Positions 29,936-38,731 of a DNA stretch of 64,000 nt are shown one piece after another (positions within the stretch are counted from its first letter, which is position 1; each line of letters starts with the position of its first letter). Both the position numbers and the translations under genes were made by a program. The notes under the pieces are model-generated. The model was given only the letters and a program-made list of their open reading frames with translations. It did not search any database and was not told the DNA's origin. The stretch spans positions 285,330 through 349,329 of the forward strand of contig JAFKKF010000007.1 of the NCBI GenBank assembly GCA_017305635.1, in the 5' to 3' direction. This DNA comes from Hyphomicrobiales bacterium (lineage in GTDB: Bacteria; Pseudomonadota; Alphaproteobacteria; Rhizobiales; Kaistiaceae).

Positions 29936-31603
29936 ATGGCTGACGAGACCAGCGAAGCAGCGCTGCCCGAACGCGACGCGATGGATTTCGACGTGGTGGT
30001 GGTGGGCGCTGGCCCTGCCGGCCTCGCCGCTGCGATCCACCTGAAGCAGGTGGCGCCGGACCTCTCCGTCGTGGTGCTGGAGAAGGGCGCCGAGGTCGGG
30101 GCGCATATCCTCTCCGGCGCGGTCATCGATCCGGTCGGCCTCGACAAGCTGCTGCCGGACTGGCGGAGCGACGACGAAAGCCCGGTGAAGCAGGCGGTCA
30201 GCGCCGACCATTTCCTGTGGCTCGGCCCCGCCGGTTCGGTGCGGCTGCCGAACTTCCTCATGCCGCCGCTGATGAGCAACCACGGCAACTACATCGCCTC
30301 GCTCGGCGACGTCTGCCGCTGGCTCGCCGCCAAGGCCGAGGCGCTCGGCGTCGAGATCTTCCCGGGCTTCGCGGCGGTGGAAGTGCTCTACGATGCCGAT
30401 GGCCGGGTGACCGGCGTCGCCACCGGCGACATGGGCGTCGGGCGCGACGGCAGGCCGAAGGCCGGTTTCCAGCGCGGCATGGCGCTGAACGCGAGATACA
30501 CGCTGATCGCCGAAGGCGCGCGGGGCTCGCTCGCCAAGCAGCTCATCCGCCAGTTCGATCTCGATCGCGGCCGCGAGCCGCAGAAATACGGCATAGGGAT
30601 CAAGGAGCTCTGGCAGGTCGATCCGGCGGTGCACCGGCCGGGGCTCGTCCAGCATTCCTTCGGCTGGCCGCTCGACAACCGCACCGGCGGCGGCTCGTTC
30701 CTCTACCATTTCGGCGAGAACCTTGTCGCGACCGGCTTCGTCGTCCACCTGAACTACCGCAATCCGCATCTCTCGCCGTTCCAGGAATTCCAGCGCTGGA
30801 AGCAGCATCCGGCGATCGCGCCGACCTTCGCCGGGGGCAAGCGCCTCGGCTACGGCGCGCGGGCGATCACCGAGGGCGGCTGGCAGTCGGTGCCGAAGCT
30901 CACTTTTCCGGGCGGGGCGCTGATCGGCTGCTCGGCCGGCTTCGTCAACGTGCCGCGCATCAAGGGCAGCCACAACGCGATCCTCTCCGGGATGCTGGCG
31001 GCCGACCATGTGGCCGCGGCGATCGCAGCCGGCCGGTCGCATGACGAGATCGCCGGCTATGACGGCGCCTGGCGGGCTTCCGAAATCGGCCGCGACCTCC
31101 GGCCCGTGCGGAACGTCAAGCCGCTCTGGTCGCGCTTCGGGACGCTCGTCGGCATCGCCGTCGGCGCCCTCGACATGTGGACCAACACGCTCGGCTTCTC
31201 GCTGTTCGGCACGCTGAAGCACGGCAAGCCGGACCATGCCGCGACGCTCCCCGGTGCCGCTACGCGGGCGATCGACTATCCGAAGACGGACGGGGCGCTG
31301 ACCTTCGACCGGCTCTCCTCGGTCTTCGTGTCCAACACGATGCACGAGGAGGACCAGCCGATCCATCTCAAGGTCCGCGACCTCGCCCTTCAGAAGACCT
31401 CCGAGCACGACGTCTTCGACGCACCCTCGACGCGCTACTGCCCGGCCGGCGTCTATGAATGGGTGGAGGAGGGAGGCCTGCGCTACCAGATCAACGCGGC
31501 CAACTGCGTCCACTGCAAGACCTGCGACATCAAGGACCCCAACCAGAACATCGACTGGGTGCCGCCGGAGGGCGGCGGCGGCCCGAACTATCGCGGGATG
31601 TGA
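29936..31603 (+). CDS. electron transfer flavoprotein-ubiquinone oxidoreductase
   Basis: This 555-residue membrane-associated FAD and [4Fe-4S] enzyme passes electrons from ETF (fatty acid and amino acid oxidation) to ubiquinone. VVVVGAGPAGLAAAIHLKQ near residues 19-37 binds FAD, and VLEKGAEVGAHILSGAVIDP follows. The C-terminal cluster motif CVHCKTCDIKDP with an earlier YCPAGVYEW supplies four cysteines. The ATG at 29936 gives the family N-terminus. Its stop overlaps the hicA start (GTGA). Confidence 0.95.
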   Translation: MADETSEAALPERDAMDFDVVVVGAGPAGLAAAIHLKQVAPDLSVVVLEKGAEVGAHILSGAVIDPVGLDKLLPDWRSDDESPVKQAVSADHFLWLGPAGSVRLPNFLMPPLMSNHGNYIASLGDVCRWLAAKAEALGVEIFPGFAAVEVLYDADGRVTGVATGDMGVGRDGRPKAGFQRGMALNARYTLIAEGARGSLAKQLIRQFDLDRGREPQKYGIGIKELWQVDPAVHRPGLVQHSFGWPLDNRTGGGSFLYHFGENLVATGFVVHLNYRNPHLSPFQEFQRWKQHPAIAPTFAGGKRLGYGARAITEGGWQSVPKLTFPGGALIGCSAGFVNVPRIKGSHNAILSGMLAADHVAAAIAAGRSHDEIAGYDGAWRASEIGRDLRPVRNVKPLWSRFGTLVGIAVGALDMWTNTLGFSLFGTLKHGKPDHAATLPGAATRAIDYPKTDGALTFDRLSSVFVSNTMHEEDQPIHLKVRDLALQKTSEHDVFDAPSTRYCPAGVYEWVEEGGLRYQINAANCVHCKTCDIKDPNQNIDWVPPEGGGGPNYRGM

Positions 31604-31803
31604 GTTTCGTGCTGCGCAACAGCCGCGACCTGATCCGCCGGCTGGGCGACGAGGGGTTCGAGCTGGCCTCGGTGCACGGCTCGCACCATAAGTTCGTTCA
31701 TCGCAGCAGGCAGTTGATCGTGATCGTGCCGCATCCGAAGGCCGACTTGCCGCCCGGAACGGTTCGGTCCATCTATAGGCAGGCCGGCTGGAGGAAGGAC
31801 TGA
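31600..31803 (+). CDS. hicA: HicA-type mRNA interferase toxin
   Basis: A 67-residue protein with the double-stranded-RNA-binding-like HicA fold. The catalytic histidine lies in the core GSHHKFVH (about residues 29-36), preceded by RDLIRRLGDEGFELASVH, and the basic HPKADLPPGTVRSIYRQAG completes the domain. HicA cleaves mRNA until bound by HicB. The GTG start overlaps the ETF-QO stop, so basal translation may come from that transcript. The antitoxin gene follows after 2 bases. Confidence 0.88.
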   Translation: MSFVLRNSRDLIRRLGDEGFELASVHGSHHKFVHRSRQLIVIVPHPKADLPPGTVRSIYRQAGWRKD

Positions 31804-31805
31804 CC

Positions 31806-32096
31806 TTGGCCCACTATATCGCCTTGATCCACAAGGACCTGGACAGTTCCTACGGGGTTTCGTTTCCGGACCTTCCGGGCGTGATCGCGGGTGGGGACTC
31901 GATCGACGAGGCAATGGCGGAGGCGGCCGAGGCTCTTGTTTTTGCGGCGGAGGACTGGTCGTCCTTCACCGGCCAGCAGTTCCCGGAACCCCGCACGATC
32001 GACGCGCTGCGCGAGGACGAGGACTTTCGCGAGGCGGCGGTCGACGCCATCGTCGCCGCCGTTCCCTTCCGGGCCAGCGTGGACGCCGCGGCCTAG
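31806..32096 (+). CDS. hicB: HicB-type antitoxin
   Basis: The 96-residue protein has the partial RNase-H-like HicB fold: YIALIHKDLDSSYGVSFPDLPGVIAGGDSIDEAMAEAAEAL, where PDLPG and the following acidic helix are the family hallmark. The start is TTG. The C-terminal DNA-binding part (HTH or ribbon-helix-helix) is short here (DAIVAAVPFRASVDAAA), so autoregulation is doubtful. The pair is in the toxin-first order usual for hicAB and ends 2 bases from the stop of the opposing RelE-type gene. Confidence 0.85.
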   Translation: MAHYIALIHKDLDSSYGVSFPDLPGVIAGGDSIDEAMAEAAEALVFAAEDWSSFTGQQFPEPRTIDALREDEDFREAAVDAIVAAVPFRASVDAAA

Positions 32097-32098
32097 CG

Positions 32099-32374
32099 TC
32101 AGTCGTAGACCTCGCGTCGATGGCCGACGGTTACGACGAGGACGATCAGACGGCCGTCGTCGACCGCGACCACCAGGCGGTAGTCGCCGATCCGGTAGCG
32201 CCAGAGCCCCTTGAGGTCCCGGGTCAGGGCCTTGCCGAAGCGGCGCGGATCATCGGCGGTTGCGATGCGTGCGCGCAGGTAGCGAAGGATTTCGATCTGC
32301 GCGGGCTTTCCGAGTTTGCGCAATTCGCGGGCGGCGGCCGAATGGAACTCGACCTGCCAGGCGCGATCAGCCAC
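32099..32374 (-). CDS. RelE-type toxin
   Basis: The 91-residue protein has the RelE/ParE fold: WQVEFHSAAARELRKLGKPAQIEIL, then FGKALTRDLKGLWRYRIGDYRLVVAVDDG and the closing strand VGHRREVYD. The arginine and tyrosine positions of RelE ribosome-dependent RNases are kept (RYRIGDYR, HRREVY). The start overlaps the antitoxin gene by 8 bases. It converges on hicB with a 2-base gap. Confidence 0.88.
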   Translation of the reverse strand: MADRAWQVEFHSAAARELRKLGKPAQIEILRYLRARIATADDPRRFGKALTRDLKGLWRYRIGDYRLVVAVDDGRLIVLVVTVGHRREVYD

Positions 32375-32606
32375 CCTCGGTCACTCGCGGGAGCAATTCC
32401 TCCTCGAGGTCGTCGAGGCCTATCGTATTGCCGACCCGCCGCAGCCGGCGCTGGGCGAGGTGATAGTCCTCGAGGTCCTCGATGTGGCGGAGGATCGCTT
32501 CGCGCGCGTAGAAGCTCTTCGTGCGGCCGGTGCGCCTGGCGAGCTCATCCAGCCGTTTCTCGATCTCAGAAGGAAGACGCAGGGCCAGCATGGCTTTCAG
32601 CTCCAT
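32367..32606 (-). CDS. RelB/ribbon-helix-helix antitoxin
   Basis: The 79-residue protein begins with a ribbon-helix-helix DNA-binding domain: MLALRLPSEIEKRLDELARRTGRTKSFYAREAI, with the TGRTKS turn and ahelical C-terminus (HLAQRRLRRVGNTIGLDDLEEEL) that would wrap the toxin. Translation starts at 32606 or at the ATG at 32591. The order antitoxin-toxin with overlap is typical of relBE. A strong promoter lies directly upstream. Confidence 0.85.
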   Translation of the reverse strand: MELKAMLALRLPSEIEKRLDELARRTGRTKSFYAREAILRHIEDLEDYHLAQRRLRRVGNTIGLDDLEEELLPRVTEGG

Positions 32607-32616
32607 TTGCTAGACA

Positions 32617-32645
32617 TATATAGCAATCTCCCCGGGGCGGTGCAA
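32617..32645 (-). promoter_or_regulatory. candidate promoter of the RelB/RelE-type pair
   Basis: On the minus strand TTGCAC (32645-32640), a 17-base spacer and TATATA (32622-32617) lie 10 bases before the antitoxin ATG. Confidence 0.55.
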
Positions 32646-32692
32646 AGCGGCCCGTCCCGTGGTACCAATTGACTGTCACCCTCCAGCTCTCC

Positions 32693-33616
32693 ATGGCCTC
32701 CATGACCCCCGTTCCCGATTCCATCGATGCCACGCTGGCGCTGCTCCGCGATGGCGGCTACGTGCCCGACCGGGCGCTCGCCACCGTCCTCTTCCTGTCG
32801 CTGAAGATGGGGCGGCCGCTCTTCCTCGAGGGCGAAGCGGGCGTCGGCAAGACGGAGATCGCGAAGGTCCTTTCCGAGCGGCTCGGCCGGCGGCTGATCC
32901 GGCTGCAGTGCTACGAGGGCCTCGACGTCGCGAGCGCGGTCTACGAGTGGAACTATGCCGCCCAGATGATCGAGATCCGCGCCGCGGAGGCGGCCGGCTC
33001 GGTCGACCGCGGGACGCTGGTCGGCGATGTCTTCGCCGAGCGCTTCCTCATCCGCCGTCCGCTCCTCCAGGCGCTGACCCCCGACCCGGCCGGTCCGCCG
33101 GTGCTCCTCATCGACGAGCTCGACCGCGCCGACGAAGCCTTCGAGGCCTATCTCCTCGAAGTGCTCGCCGACAACCAGGTGACCATCCCGGAGCTCGGCA
33201 CCTTCCGTGCCGAGCGGCCGCCGATCGTGATCGTCACCACCAACCGGACGCGCGAAATCCACGACGCGCTGAAGCGGCGCTGCCTCTACCACTGGGTCGA
33301 CTATCCCGATGCGGCACGGGAGCTGGCGATCGTCCGGCTGAAGGCACCGGGCGCCGGCGAGCGCCTGTCGCGCGAGGTGGTCGGCTTCGTCCAGCGGCTG
33401 AGGCGCGAGGACCTGTTCAAGGCGCCGGGTGTCGCCGAGACCATCGACTGGGCGACCGCGCTCAGCGACCTCGACCGCACCGCGCTCGACCCGCAGACCA
33501 TGGCCGACACGCTCGGCGTCCTGCTGAAATACCAGGACGACATCCAGCGCATCGAGGGCCCGCGCGGCGCCGCCATCCTCGGCGAGGTGCAGGCGGAGCT
33601 GACGATCGCGGGATGA
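32693..33616 (+). CDS. MoxR/CoxD-type AAA+ ATPase
   Basis: A cytoplasmic AAA+ chaperone of about 307 residues. Walker A is GEAGVGKTEIAK, Walker B VLLIDELDRAD, sensor 1 IVTTNRT and the arginine finger region LKRRCLYHW. CoxD of carboxydotrophs, the close relative, helps build the Cu-Mo site of CO dehydrogenase with CoxE. The VWA gene follows with ATGA overlap, the usual MoxR-VWA pairing. Starts at 32693 and 32702 are both possible; neither has a clear ribosome site. Confidence 0.88.
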   Translation: MASMTPVPDSIDATLALLRDGGYVPDRALATVLFLSLKMGRPLFLEGEAGVGKTEIAKVLSERLGRRLIRLQCYEGLDVASAVYEWNYAAQMIEIRAAEAAGSVDRGTLVGDVFAERFLIRRPLLQALTPDPAGPPVLLIDELDRADEAFEAYLLEVLADNQVTIPELGTFRAERPPIVIVTTNRTREIHDALKRRCLYHWVDYPDAARELAIVRLKAPGAGERLSREVVGFVQRLRREDLFKAPGVAETIDWATALSDLDRTALDPQTMADTLGVLLKYQDDIQRIEGPRGAAILGEVQAELTIAG

Positions 33617-34833
33617 GGGACGAGGGAAGCCGCAGCGGGCTGCTCGCGGAGAACATCGTCCATTTCGCCCGCGTGCTCAGGCGGGCGGGCATCCCCCTCG
33701 GACCGGCCTCGGTGGTCGATGCGGTGCGCGCCGTCGAGGTCGCCGGCATCGCCCGGCGCGACGACTTCTACTGGACGCTGCATTCGATCTTCGCCACGCG
33801 GCGCGACCAGCACGCGACCTTCGACGAGGCCTTCCGCCTCTTCTGGAGGAGCCGCCAGCAGTTGCGCCACATGCTGAACGCCCCGCTCGCGGACGAGGAG
33901 GAGCGGGAACCGGCCGCGCCGCGGGCCGCGGCGACGCGCGTTGCCGAGGCGCTGTTCGATGCCGGCCTCCGCGGCCGAACCAGGCACGAGGAGGAACCGG
34001 ATATCGATGCGCGGCTCACCTCCTCGGCCGATGAACTGCTTCGCCGGCGCGATTTCGCGCAGATGAGCGCCGGCGAGATGGCCGCGGCGGAAGCGGCACT
34101 CCAGAAGATGCGCCTGCCTGACGACCGGGTACCGACGCGGCGCGCGGTGGCCGCCCCGCCGCCCGGCAGCGTCGATCTCCGCCGCACCATCCGCGCGAGC
34201 CTCAGGACCGGCGGCGGCATGATCGCGCTGCGCCACCGGCGGCCGGCGGAGATCCATCCGCCGATCGTCGTGCTGGCCGACATTTCCGGCTCCATGGCGG
34301 CCTATGCGCGCGTGCTCCTCCACTTCTTCCACGCCATCGGCCGCAGCCGGCGGGTCCACACCTTCCTCTTCGGCACGCGGCTCACCAACGTCACCCGGGA
34401 GCTGCGCCGGCGCGATCCCGACGAGGCGCTCGCTGCGGTCGCCGCCGCCGTGCCCGACTGGTCGGGCGGCACCCGCATCGCCACGGCGCTCCACGAGTTC
34501 AACCGCAAGTGGTCGCGGCGCGTGCTCGGGCAGGGCGCCATCGTCCTCCTCTTCACCGACGGGCTGGAGCGCGAGCCCGGCAACGACCTCGGCAAGGAAA
34601 TGGACCGCCTGCACCGCTCCTGCCGCCGCCTCGTCTGGCTGAACCCACTCCTCGGCTATGCCGGCTTCTCGGCGCGGGCACGCGGCGTCCGCGCCATGCT
34701 GCCGCATGTCGACGAGTTCCGTTCCGCCCATTCACTTGAATCGGTGGCCGACCTCTGCCGGGCCCTCGGTCAGGAAGGGGCGGGCGGCGATCCGCGCCGC
34801 TGGCTGCACGCGACAGGAGACCGGGCGGCCTGA
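33613..34833 (+). CDS. CoxE-type VWA domain protein
   Basis: The 406-residue protein has a helical N-terminus (LLAENIVHFARVLRRAGIPLGPASVVDAVRAVE) and a C-terminal von Willebrand A domain with an intact MIDAS motif DISGSM, then Thr in GGTRIATAL and Asp in LLFTDGLERE. This is the arrangement of CoxE, which works with the CoxD ATPase in metal-centre maturation. Its ATG overlaps the ATPase stop. No structural genes of CO dehydrogenase or a related enzyme are within the window. Confidence 0.88.
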   Translation: MRDEGSRSGLLAENIVHFARVLRRAGIPLGPASVVDAVRAVEVAGIARRDDFYWTLHSIFATRRDQHATFDEAFRLFWRSRQQLRHMLNAPLADEEEREPAAPRAAATRVAEALFDAGLRGRTRHEEEPDIDARLTSSADELLRRRDFAQMSAGEMAAAEAALQKMRLPDDRVPTRRAVAAPPPGSVDLRRTIRASLRTGGGMIALRHRRPAEIHPPIVVLADISGSMAAYARVLLHFFHAIGRSRRVHTFLFGTRLTNVTRELRRRDPDEALAAVAAAVPDWSGGTRIATALHEFNRKWSRRVLGQGAIVLLFTDGLEREPGNDLGKEMDRLHRSCRRLVWLNPLLGYAGFSARARGVRAMLPHVDEFRSAHSLESVADLCRALGQEGAGGDPRRWLHATGDRAA

Positions 34834-34852
34834 CACCGCCGCCGGCCGGGGC

Positions 34853-34880
34853 TTGGTTGCGCTGCGCCGGCCGTTATATT
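34853..34880 (+). promoter_or_regulatory. candidate promoter for the xdhC-like operon
   Basis: TTGGTT (34853-34858) and TATATT (34875-34880) are spaced by 16 bases, 30 bases before the ATG at 34910. Confidence 0.5.
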
Positions 34881-34909
34881 CGGGTGGGGAGAATGTGAGA
34901 GGGAACGCC

Positions 34910-35242
<333 letters not shown>

Positions 35243-35249
35243 GGCCCCG

Positions 35250-35642
35250 ATGCAGCGCCGCATGCTTCGCGCCGTAGCCTTCGGGCTCGGCCTCGCCGCC
35301 GCCTCGCCGGCTTTCGCAACGGATGAATTGACCGAGGCCTTCGCCGGCCGCTGGTATGCGCAGGGCGATTGCAGCGACAAGAACGAGGTCCCCGGGGCCG
35401 TGATCCTGGTGACCCCCTCCGCCTTGCAGGGTCATGGCTTTGCCTGCACCTTCTCAAAGGTCGAGGAGACGACGGAAGGCGAGGGGCGCCGCGCCGACCT
35501 GCATCGCATCTGCGCCTCGTCCGACACCAAGAACGAGGCGGACGTGCGCATGTACCTCATTCCCAGCCAGGTGGTCGGCGAAACGCTCGTCACCGTGAAC
35601 CAGGACGGTTCATTCCTGACGCTCTATAAGCGCTGCCCGTAG
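35250..35642 (+). CDS. small secreted protein between the XdhC halves
   Basis: The 130-residue protein has a signal peptide (LRAVAFGLGLAAASPAFA, cleavage near 22). The mature part (AGRWYAQGDCSDKNEVPGAVILV) has four cysteines, DC, FACTF, RICAS and the last residues RCP, suiting two disulfides. I do not recognise the family. It starts 7 bases after the first XdhC gene and ends 11 bases before the second, so it is cotranscribed, yet the product is exported while XdhC is cytoplasmic. Confidence 0.65.
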   Translation: MQRRMLRAVAFGLGLAAASPAFATDELTEAFAGRWYAQGDCSDKNEVPGAVILVTPSALQGHGFACTFSKVEETTEGEGRRADLHRICASSDTKNEADVRMYLIPSQVVGETLVTVNQDGSFLTLYKRCP

Positions 35643-35653
35643 GCTAGTTAGCC

Positions 35654-36349
35654 ATGAAACTCGATATACTTCGCCGGCTAAATGAAGCGCGGGAACGGCG
35701 CCTGCCGGCGATCCTGATCACGGATGTCGCCACCGGCGCCGAGCGGCTGGTGACCGAGGCGGAGGACTATTCGAGCGATCCGCTCGAGGAAAAGCTGGTC
35801 GAGCGCTTCCGGTCGGGTGTTTCCGGCATGGAGGACGGGACCTTCTTCACCGTTCACCTGCCGGCGCCGCGCTTCGTCATCGTCGGCGCGGTCCATATCA
35901 GCCAGGCGCTTGCGCCCATGGCGCAGATCGCCGGCTTCGACGTGACCATCATCGACCCGCGTACGGCCTTCGCCACGGCCGATCGCTTTCCGGGCCTGCG
36001 GCTGATCGCCGAATGGCCGGACGTGGCGATCCCGAAAGTCGGGCTCGATCCCTTCACCGCGATTGCCGTGGTGACGCATGATCCGAAGATCGACGATCCG
36101 GCGCTGACCGCGGCCTTCGCCGCCCGCTGCTTCTATATCGGGGCGCTGGGCAGCCGGAAGACCCATGCCCGCCGGGTCGAGCGGCTGAAGGCGGCGGGGG
36201 CGGCGGATGCCGATCTTGCCCGGATTTCCGCGCCCATCGGCCTTCCCATCCGCGCCCAATCCCCGGCCGAGATCGCGGTGGCCATCCTTGCCCAGGCGAT
36301 CGAAGCGCTGCGCAGCCGGGGCGTCGCCGGTGGCGGAGCGGCGGCGTGA
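35654..36349 (+). CDS. XdhC Rossmann domain protein (second half of a split XdhC)
   Basis: The 231-residue protein has a degenerate leader of about 75 residues and then the C-terminal XdhC domain: RFVIVGAVHISQALAPMAQIAGFDVTIIDPR (Rossmann GxxxxS variant), VVTHDPKIDDPAL, YIGALGSRKTHARR, and the terminal ISAPIGLPIRAQSPAEIAVAILAQ motif. It should bind a nucleotide or the cofactor. Together with the gene at 34910 it would make up a two-subunit XdhC. The stop overlaps the next start (GTGA). Confidence 0.85.
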   Translation: MKLDILRRLNEARERRLPAILITDVATGAERLVTEAEDYSSDPLEEKLVERFRSGVSGMEDGTFFTVHLPAPRFVIVGAVHISQALAPMAQIAGFDVTIIDPRTAFATADRFPGLRLIAEWPDVAIPKVGLDPFTAIAVVTHDPKIDDPALTAAFAARCFYIGALGSRKTHARRVERLKAAGAADADLARISAPIGLPIRAQSPAEIAVAILAQAIEALRSRGVAGGGAAA

Positions 36350-37962
36350 AATTCGGGCCGGCTCCGCTCGCCGAGGCGGGAGGCGCGATCCTCGCCCATT
36401 CGGTGCGCGCCGGCGAGCGCACAGTCCGGAAGGGCACGCGCCTCACGCCGGACGTCCTCGCCATGCTGGCGGCTGCGGGCATCGGCGAGGTCACCGTCGC
36501 CCATCTCGGCCCGGAGGACGTTCACGAGGATGAAGCCGCAGGGCGGCTCGCCGCCGCCCTGAGCGGATCCGGGATCATCGTCGAGGCACCGTTCACCGGC
36601 CGGTCCAATCTCCACGCCGAGGCCGCCGGGGTGCTGGTGATCGATCGCGCGAGGGTGGATGCGCTCAACCGCATCGATCCGGCGATCACCTTCGCCACGC
36701 TGCCGGAATTCGCGCCGGTCGAGGCCGGCCGGATGGTCGGCACCGTCAAGATCATCCCCTTCGCGGTCGATCGCGCAAGGCTCGCGGTCGCCGAGGCCGT
36801 CGGCGAGACCATCCGCGTGGCGCCGTTCCGCGGGCTGAAGGTCGGGCTGGTGGCGACGACGCTGCCTGCGCTGAAGCCGTCGGTGATGGACAAGACCCGG
36901 CGGCTGCTCGAGGAGCGCCTGGCGCTCGCCGGCGCGCGCGTGATCGGCGAGCGGCGGGTTCCCCACGCCCCCGAACCGGTCGGCGTGGCGCTCGGCGAAT
37001 TGCGGGGCCTCGGCGCCGATCTGCTCATCGTCTTCGGTGCCTCGGCGACGGTCGACGCCGCCGACGTGGTGCCGGCCGGGATCGAGGCGGCCGGCGGGAG
37101 GGTGCTGCGCGTCGGGATGCCGGTCGATCCGGGCAACCTCCTCGTGCTCGGCGGCCTCGACGGCCTGCCGGTCCTCGGCGCGCCCGGCTGTGCACGCAGC
37201 CCGAAGGAGAACGGTTTCGACTGGGTGCTGCAGCGCCTTCTCGCCGGGATCGAGGTTTCGCCGGGCGATATTGCCGGCCTCGGCGTCGGCGGGCTCCTCA
37301 TGGAGATCGTGTCGCGGCCGCAGCCGCGCGAGCGCGCGCCGGAACCCGCCGGCCGGCGGCCGAAGGTCGCCGCCATCGTGCTCGCCGCCGGCCAGTCGCG
37401 GCGCATGGGCGGGCCGAACAAGCTCGTCGCCACCCTCGGCGGCAGGCCGCTGGTGCGCATCGTCGCCGAGGCGGCGCTTGCGAGCCGCGCGGCGCTGGTC
37501 CGCGTGGTCACCGGCAATCTCGCCGACCGGGTCGGCGCAGCGCTCGAAGGGGCGCCGGTCGAGATCGTCCACAATCCGGACTTCGCCGAGGGCCTGTCGA
37601 CCTCGCTCCGCGTCGGGCTCGCCGGCCTGCCGGAGGACATCGATGCGGCGATCGTCCTTCTCGGCGACATGCCCGCGATCGACGCGGCGACCGTCGACAG
37701 GCTGATCGACGCCTTCGATCCGGCGGCCGGCGCGCTCATCGTCGTGCCGACCAGCGAGGGCAAGCGCGGCAATCCGGTGCTGTGGTCCTCGCGCTTCTTC
37801 GCCGACCTTGCCGCGGTGCAGGGGGATACCGGCGGGCGGCACCTCATCGGGGCCAACCCGGATGCGGTCGCCGAGGTCGAGATCGGCCGGGCGGTGACCC
37901 TCGACATCGACACGCCGGAGGAACTGGCCGCCGCCGGCGGGGCGCTCGCGGAAGAGGCCTGA
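36346..37962 (+). CDS. MoeA-like / MobA-like (MocA) fusion protein for molybdenum cofactor
   Basis: The 538-residue protein joins two cofactor enzymes. Residues 1 to about 330 resemble a molybdopterin-binding MoeA-type domain (LKVGLVATTLPALKPSVMDKT...GGRVLRVGMPVDPGNLL...LPVLGAPGCARSPKENGFDWV). Residues from about 342 are a MobA/MocA nucleotidyltransferase: AAIVLAAGQSRRMGGPNKLVA, then VLLGDMPAIDAATV. The second domain would attach CMP or GMP to make the cytosine or guanine dinucleotide form used by xanthine-dehydrogenase-type enzymes. A GTG start overlaps the XdhC stop. Confidence 0.85.
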   Translation: MKFGPAPLAEAGGAILAHSVRAGERTVRKGTRLTPDVLAMLAAAGIGEVTVAHLGPEDVHEDEAAGRLAAALSGSGIIVEAPFTGRSNLHAEAAGVLVIDRARVDALNRIDPAITFATLPEFAPVEAGRMVGTVKIIPFAVDRARLAVAEAVGETIRVAPFRGLKVGLVATTLPALKPSVMDKTRRLLEERLALAGARVIGERRVPHAPEPVGVALGELRGLGADLLIVFGASATVDAADVVPAGIEAAGGRVLRVGMPVDPGNLLVLGGLDGLPVLGAPGCARSPKENGFDWVLQRLLAGIEVSPGDIAGLGVGGLLMEIVSRPQPRERAPEPAGRRPKVAAIVLAAGQSRRMGGPNKLVATLGGRPLVRIVAEAALASRAALVRVVTGNLADRVGAALEGAPVEIVHNPDFAEGLSTSLRVGLAGLPEDIDAAIVLLGDMPAIDAATVDRLIDAFDPAAGALIVVPTSEGKRGNPVLWSSRFFADLAAVQGDTGGRHLIGANPDAVAEVEIGRAVTLDIDTPEELAAAGGALAEEA

Positions 37963-38050
37963 GCTCCCTGCATTCTGCCCGGGCGGACGCCGCGCGCGGA
38001 TTGCGCTATCCTCGCCGCGCGCAACACCGCGCCAAGCTCACCCGACGAAG

Positions 38051-38731
38051 ATGCCGGAACCGGAACTCCTCCTGCGGCACCTCGCTCTGCTGCTTCTCGT
38101 CCTCGCCATGGCGATGCCGGGCCTGTTCCTCCTGCGCGTCCTCGCGCTCGCCTCGGCGGTCGTCTCGGTCGTCCTCGCCGGCTTCGTCACCTATGACGGC
38201 GTCGGCCTGTTCTGGTCGATCCCCATGGTCGTGGTCCTTGCCGTGCAGATCGCCCTGCATTGGCAGCGCGACGCGGTCAGGCCGTTGCTGGCCGACGAGC
38301 GCTTCTTCCACGAGAAGATCGTGCCCTCGCTGTCGCCGACGCAGACCCGGCGGCTGCTCGCCGCAGGCCAGTGGCGCGACGTCGCGGCGGGCACGGTGCT
38401 GACCCGCGAAGGCGAGGTGACGCCGGAGCTTTGCTTCCTCGCGCGCGGCATCATCGACGTCCTCGTCGACGGGGAGCGGGTGACGGAGATGCGGCCCGGG
38501 AGCCTCGTTGGCGAGCTCGGGCTGGTCACCGGGCAACCCGCGGCGGCCACCGCCGTCTGCGCGACGCCCGCGCGCTATCTCGGCTTCGAATCGAGCCGTC
38601 TCATCGCGATTCTCGACCGTCACGCGGACCTGCAGGATGCGATCGAGCTCGCCATCCAGAAGAGCCTGCGCGGCAAGATTCATCGCGGCATTCCGCCGGT
38701 TGCCCATATCGCGGGCATTGCCGCGCCGTAG
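38051..38731 (+). CDS. membrane-anchored cyclic-nucleotide-binding-fold protein
   Basis: The 226-residue protein has three hydrophobic helices in the first 70 residues and a cytoplasmic cNMP-binding beta-roll from about residue 85 (RRLLAAGQWRDVAAGTVLTREGEVTPELCFLARGIIDVLVDGERV). The phosphate-binding cassette reads VGELGLVTGQPAAATAV: the Gly-Glu is kept but the arginine that holds the cyclic phosphate is alanine. The topology is like eukaryotic Popeye proteins. Either it binds no cyclic nucleotide or it binds one by another mode. It has no partner gene nearby. Confidence 0.75.
   Translation: MPEPELLLRHLALLLLVLAMAMPGLFLLRVLALASAVVSVVLAGFVTYDGVGLFWSIPMVVVLAVQIALHWQRDAVRPLLADERFFHEKIVPSLSPTQTRRLLAAGQWRDVAAGTVLTREGEVTPELCFLARGIIDVLVDGERVTEMRPGSLVGELGLVTGQPAAATAVCATPARYLGFESSRLIAILDRHADLQDAIELAIQKSLRGKIHRGIPPVAHIAGIAAP

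Noticed and set aside
32693..34833. CO dehydrogenase locus
   Set aside because: CoxD/CoxE-like genes are present but no coxMSL; it is annotated as a maturation set only.
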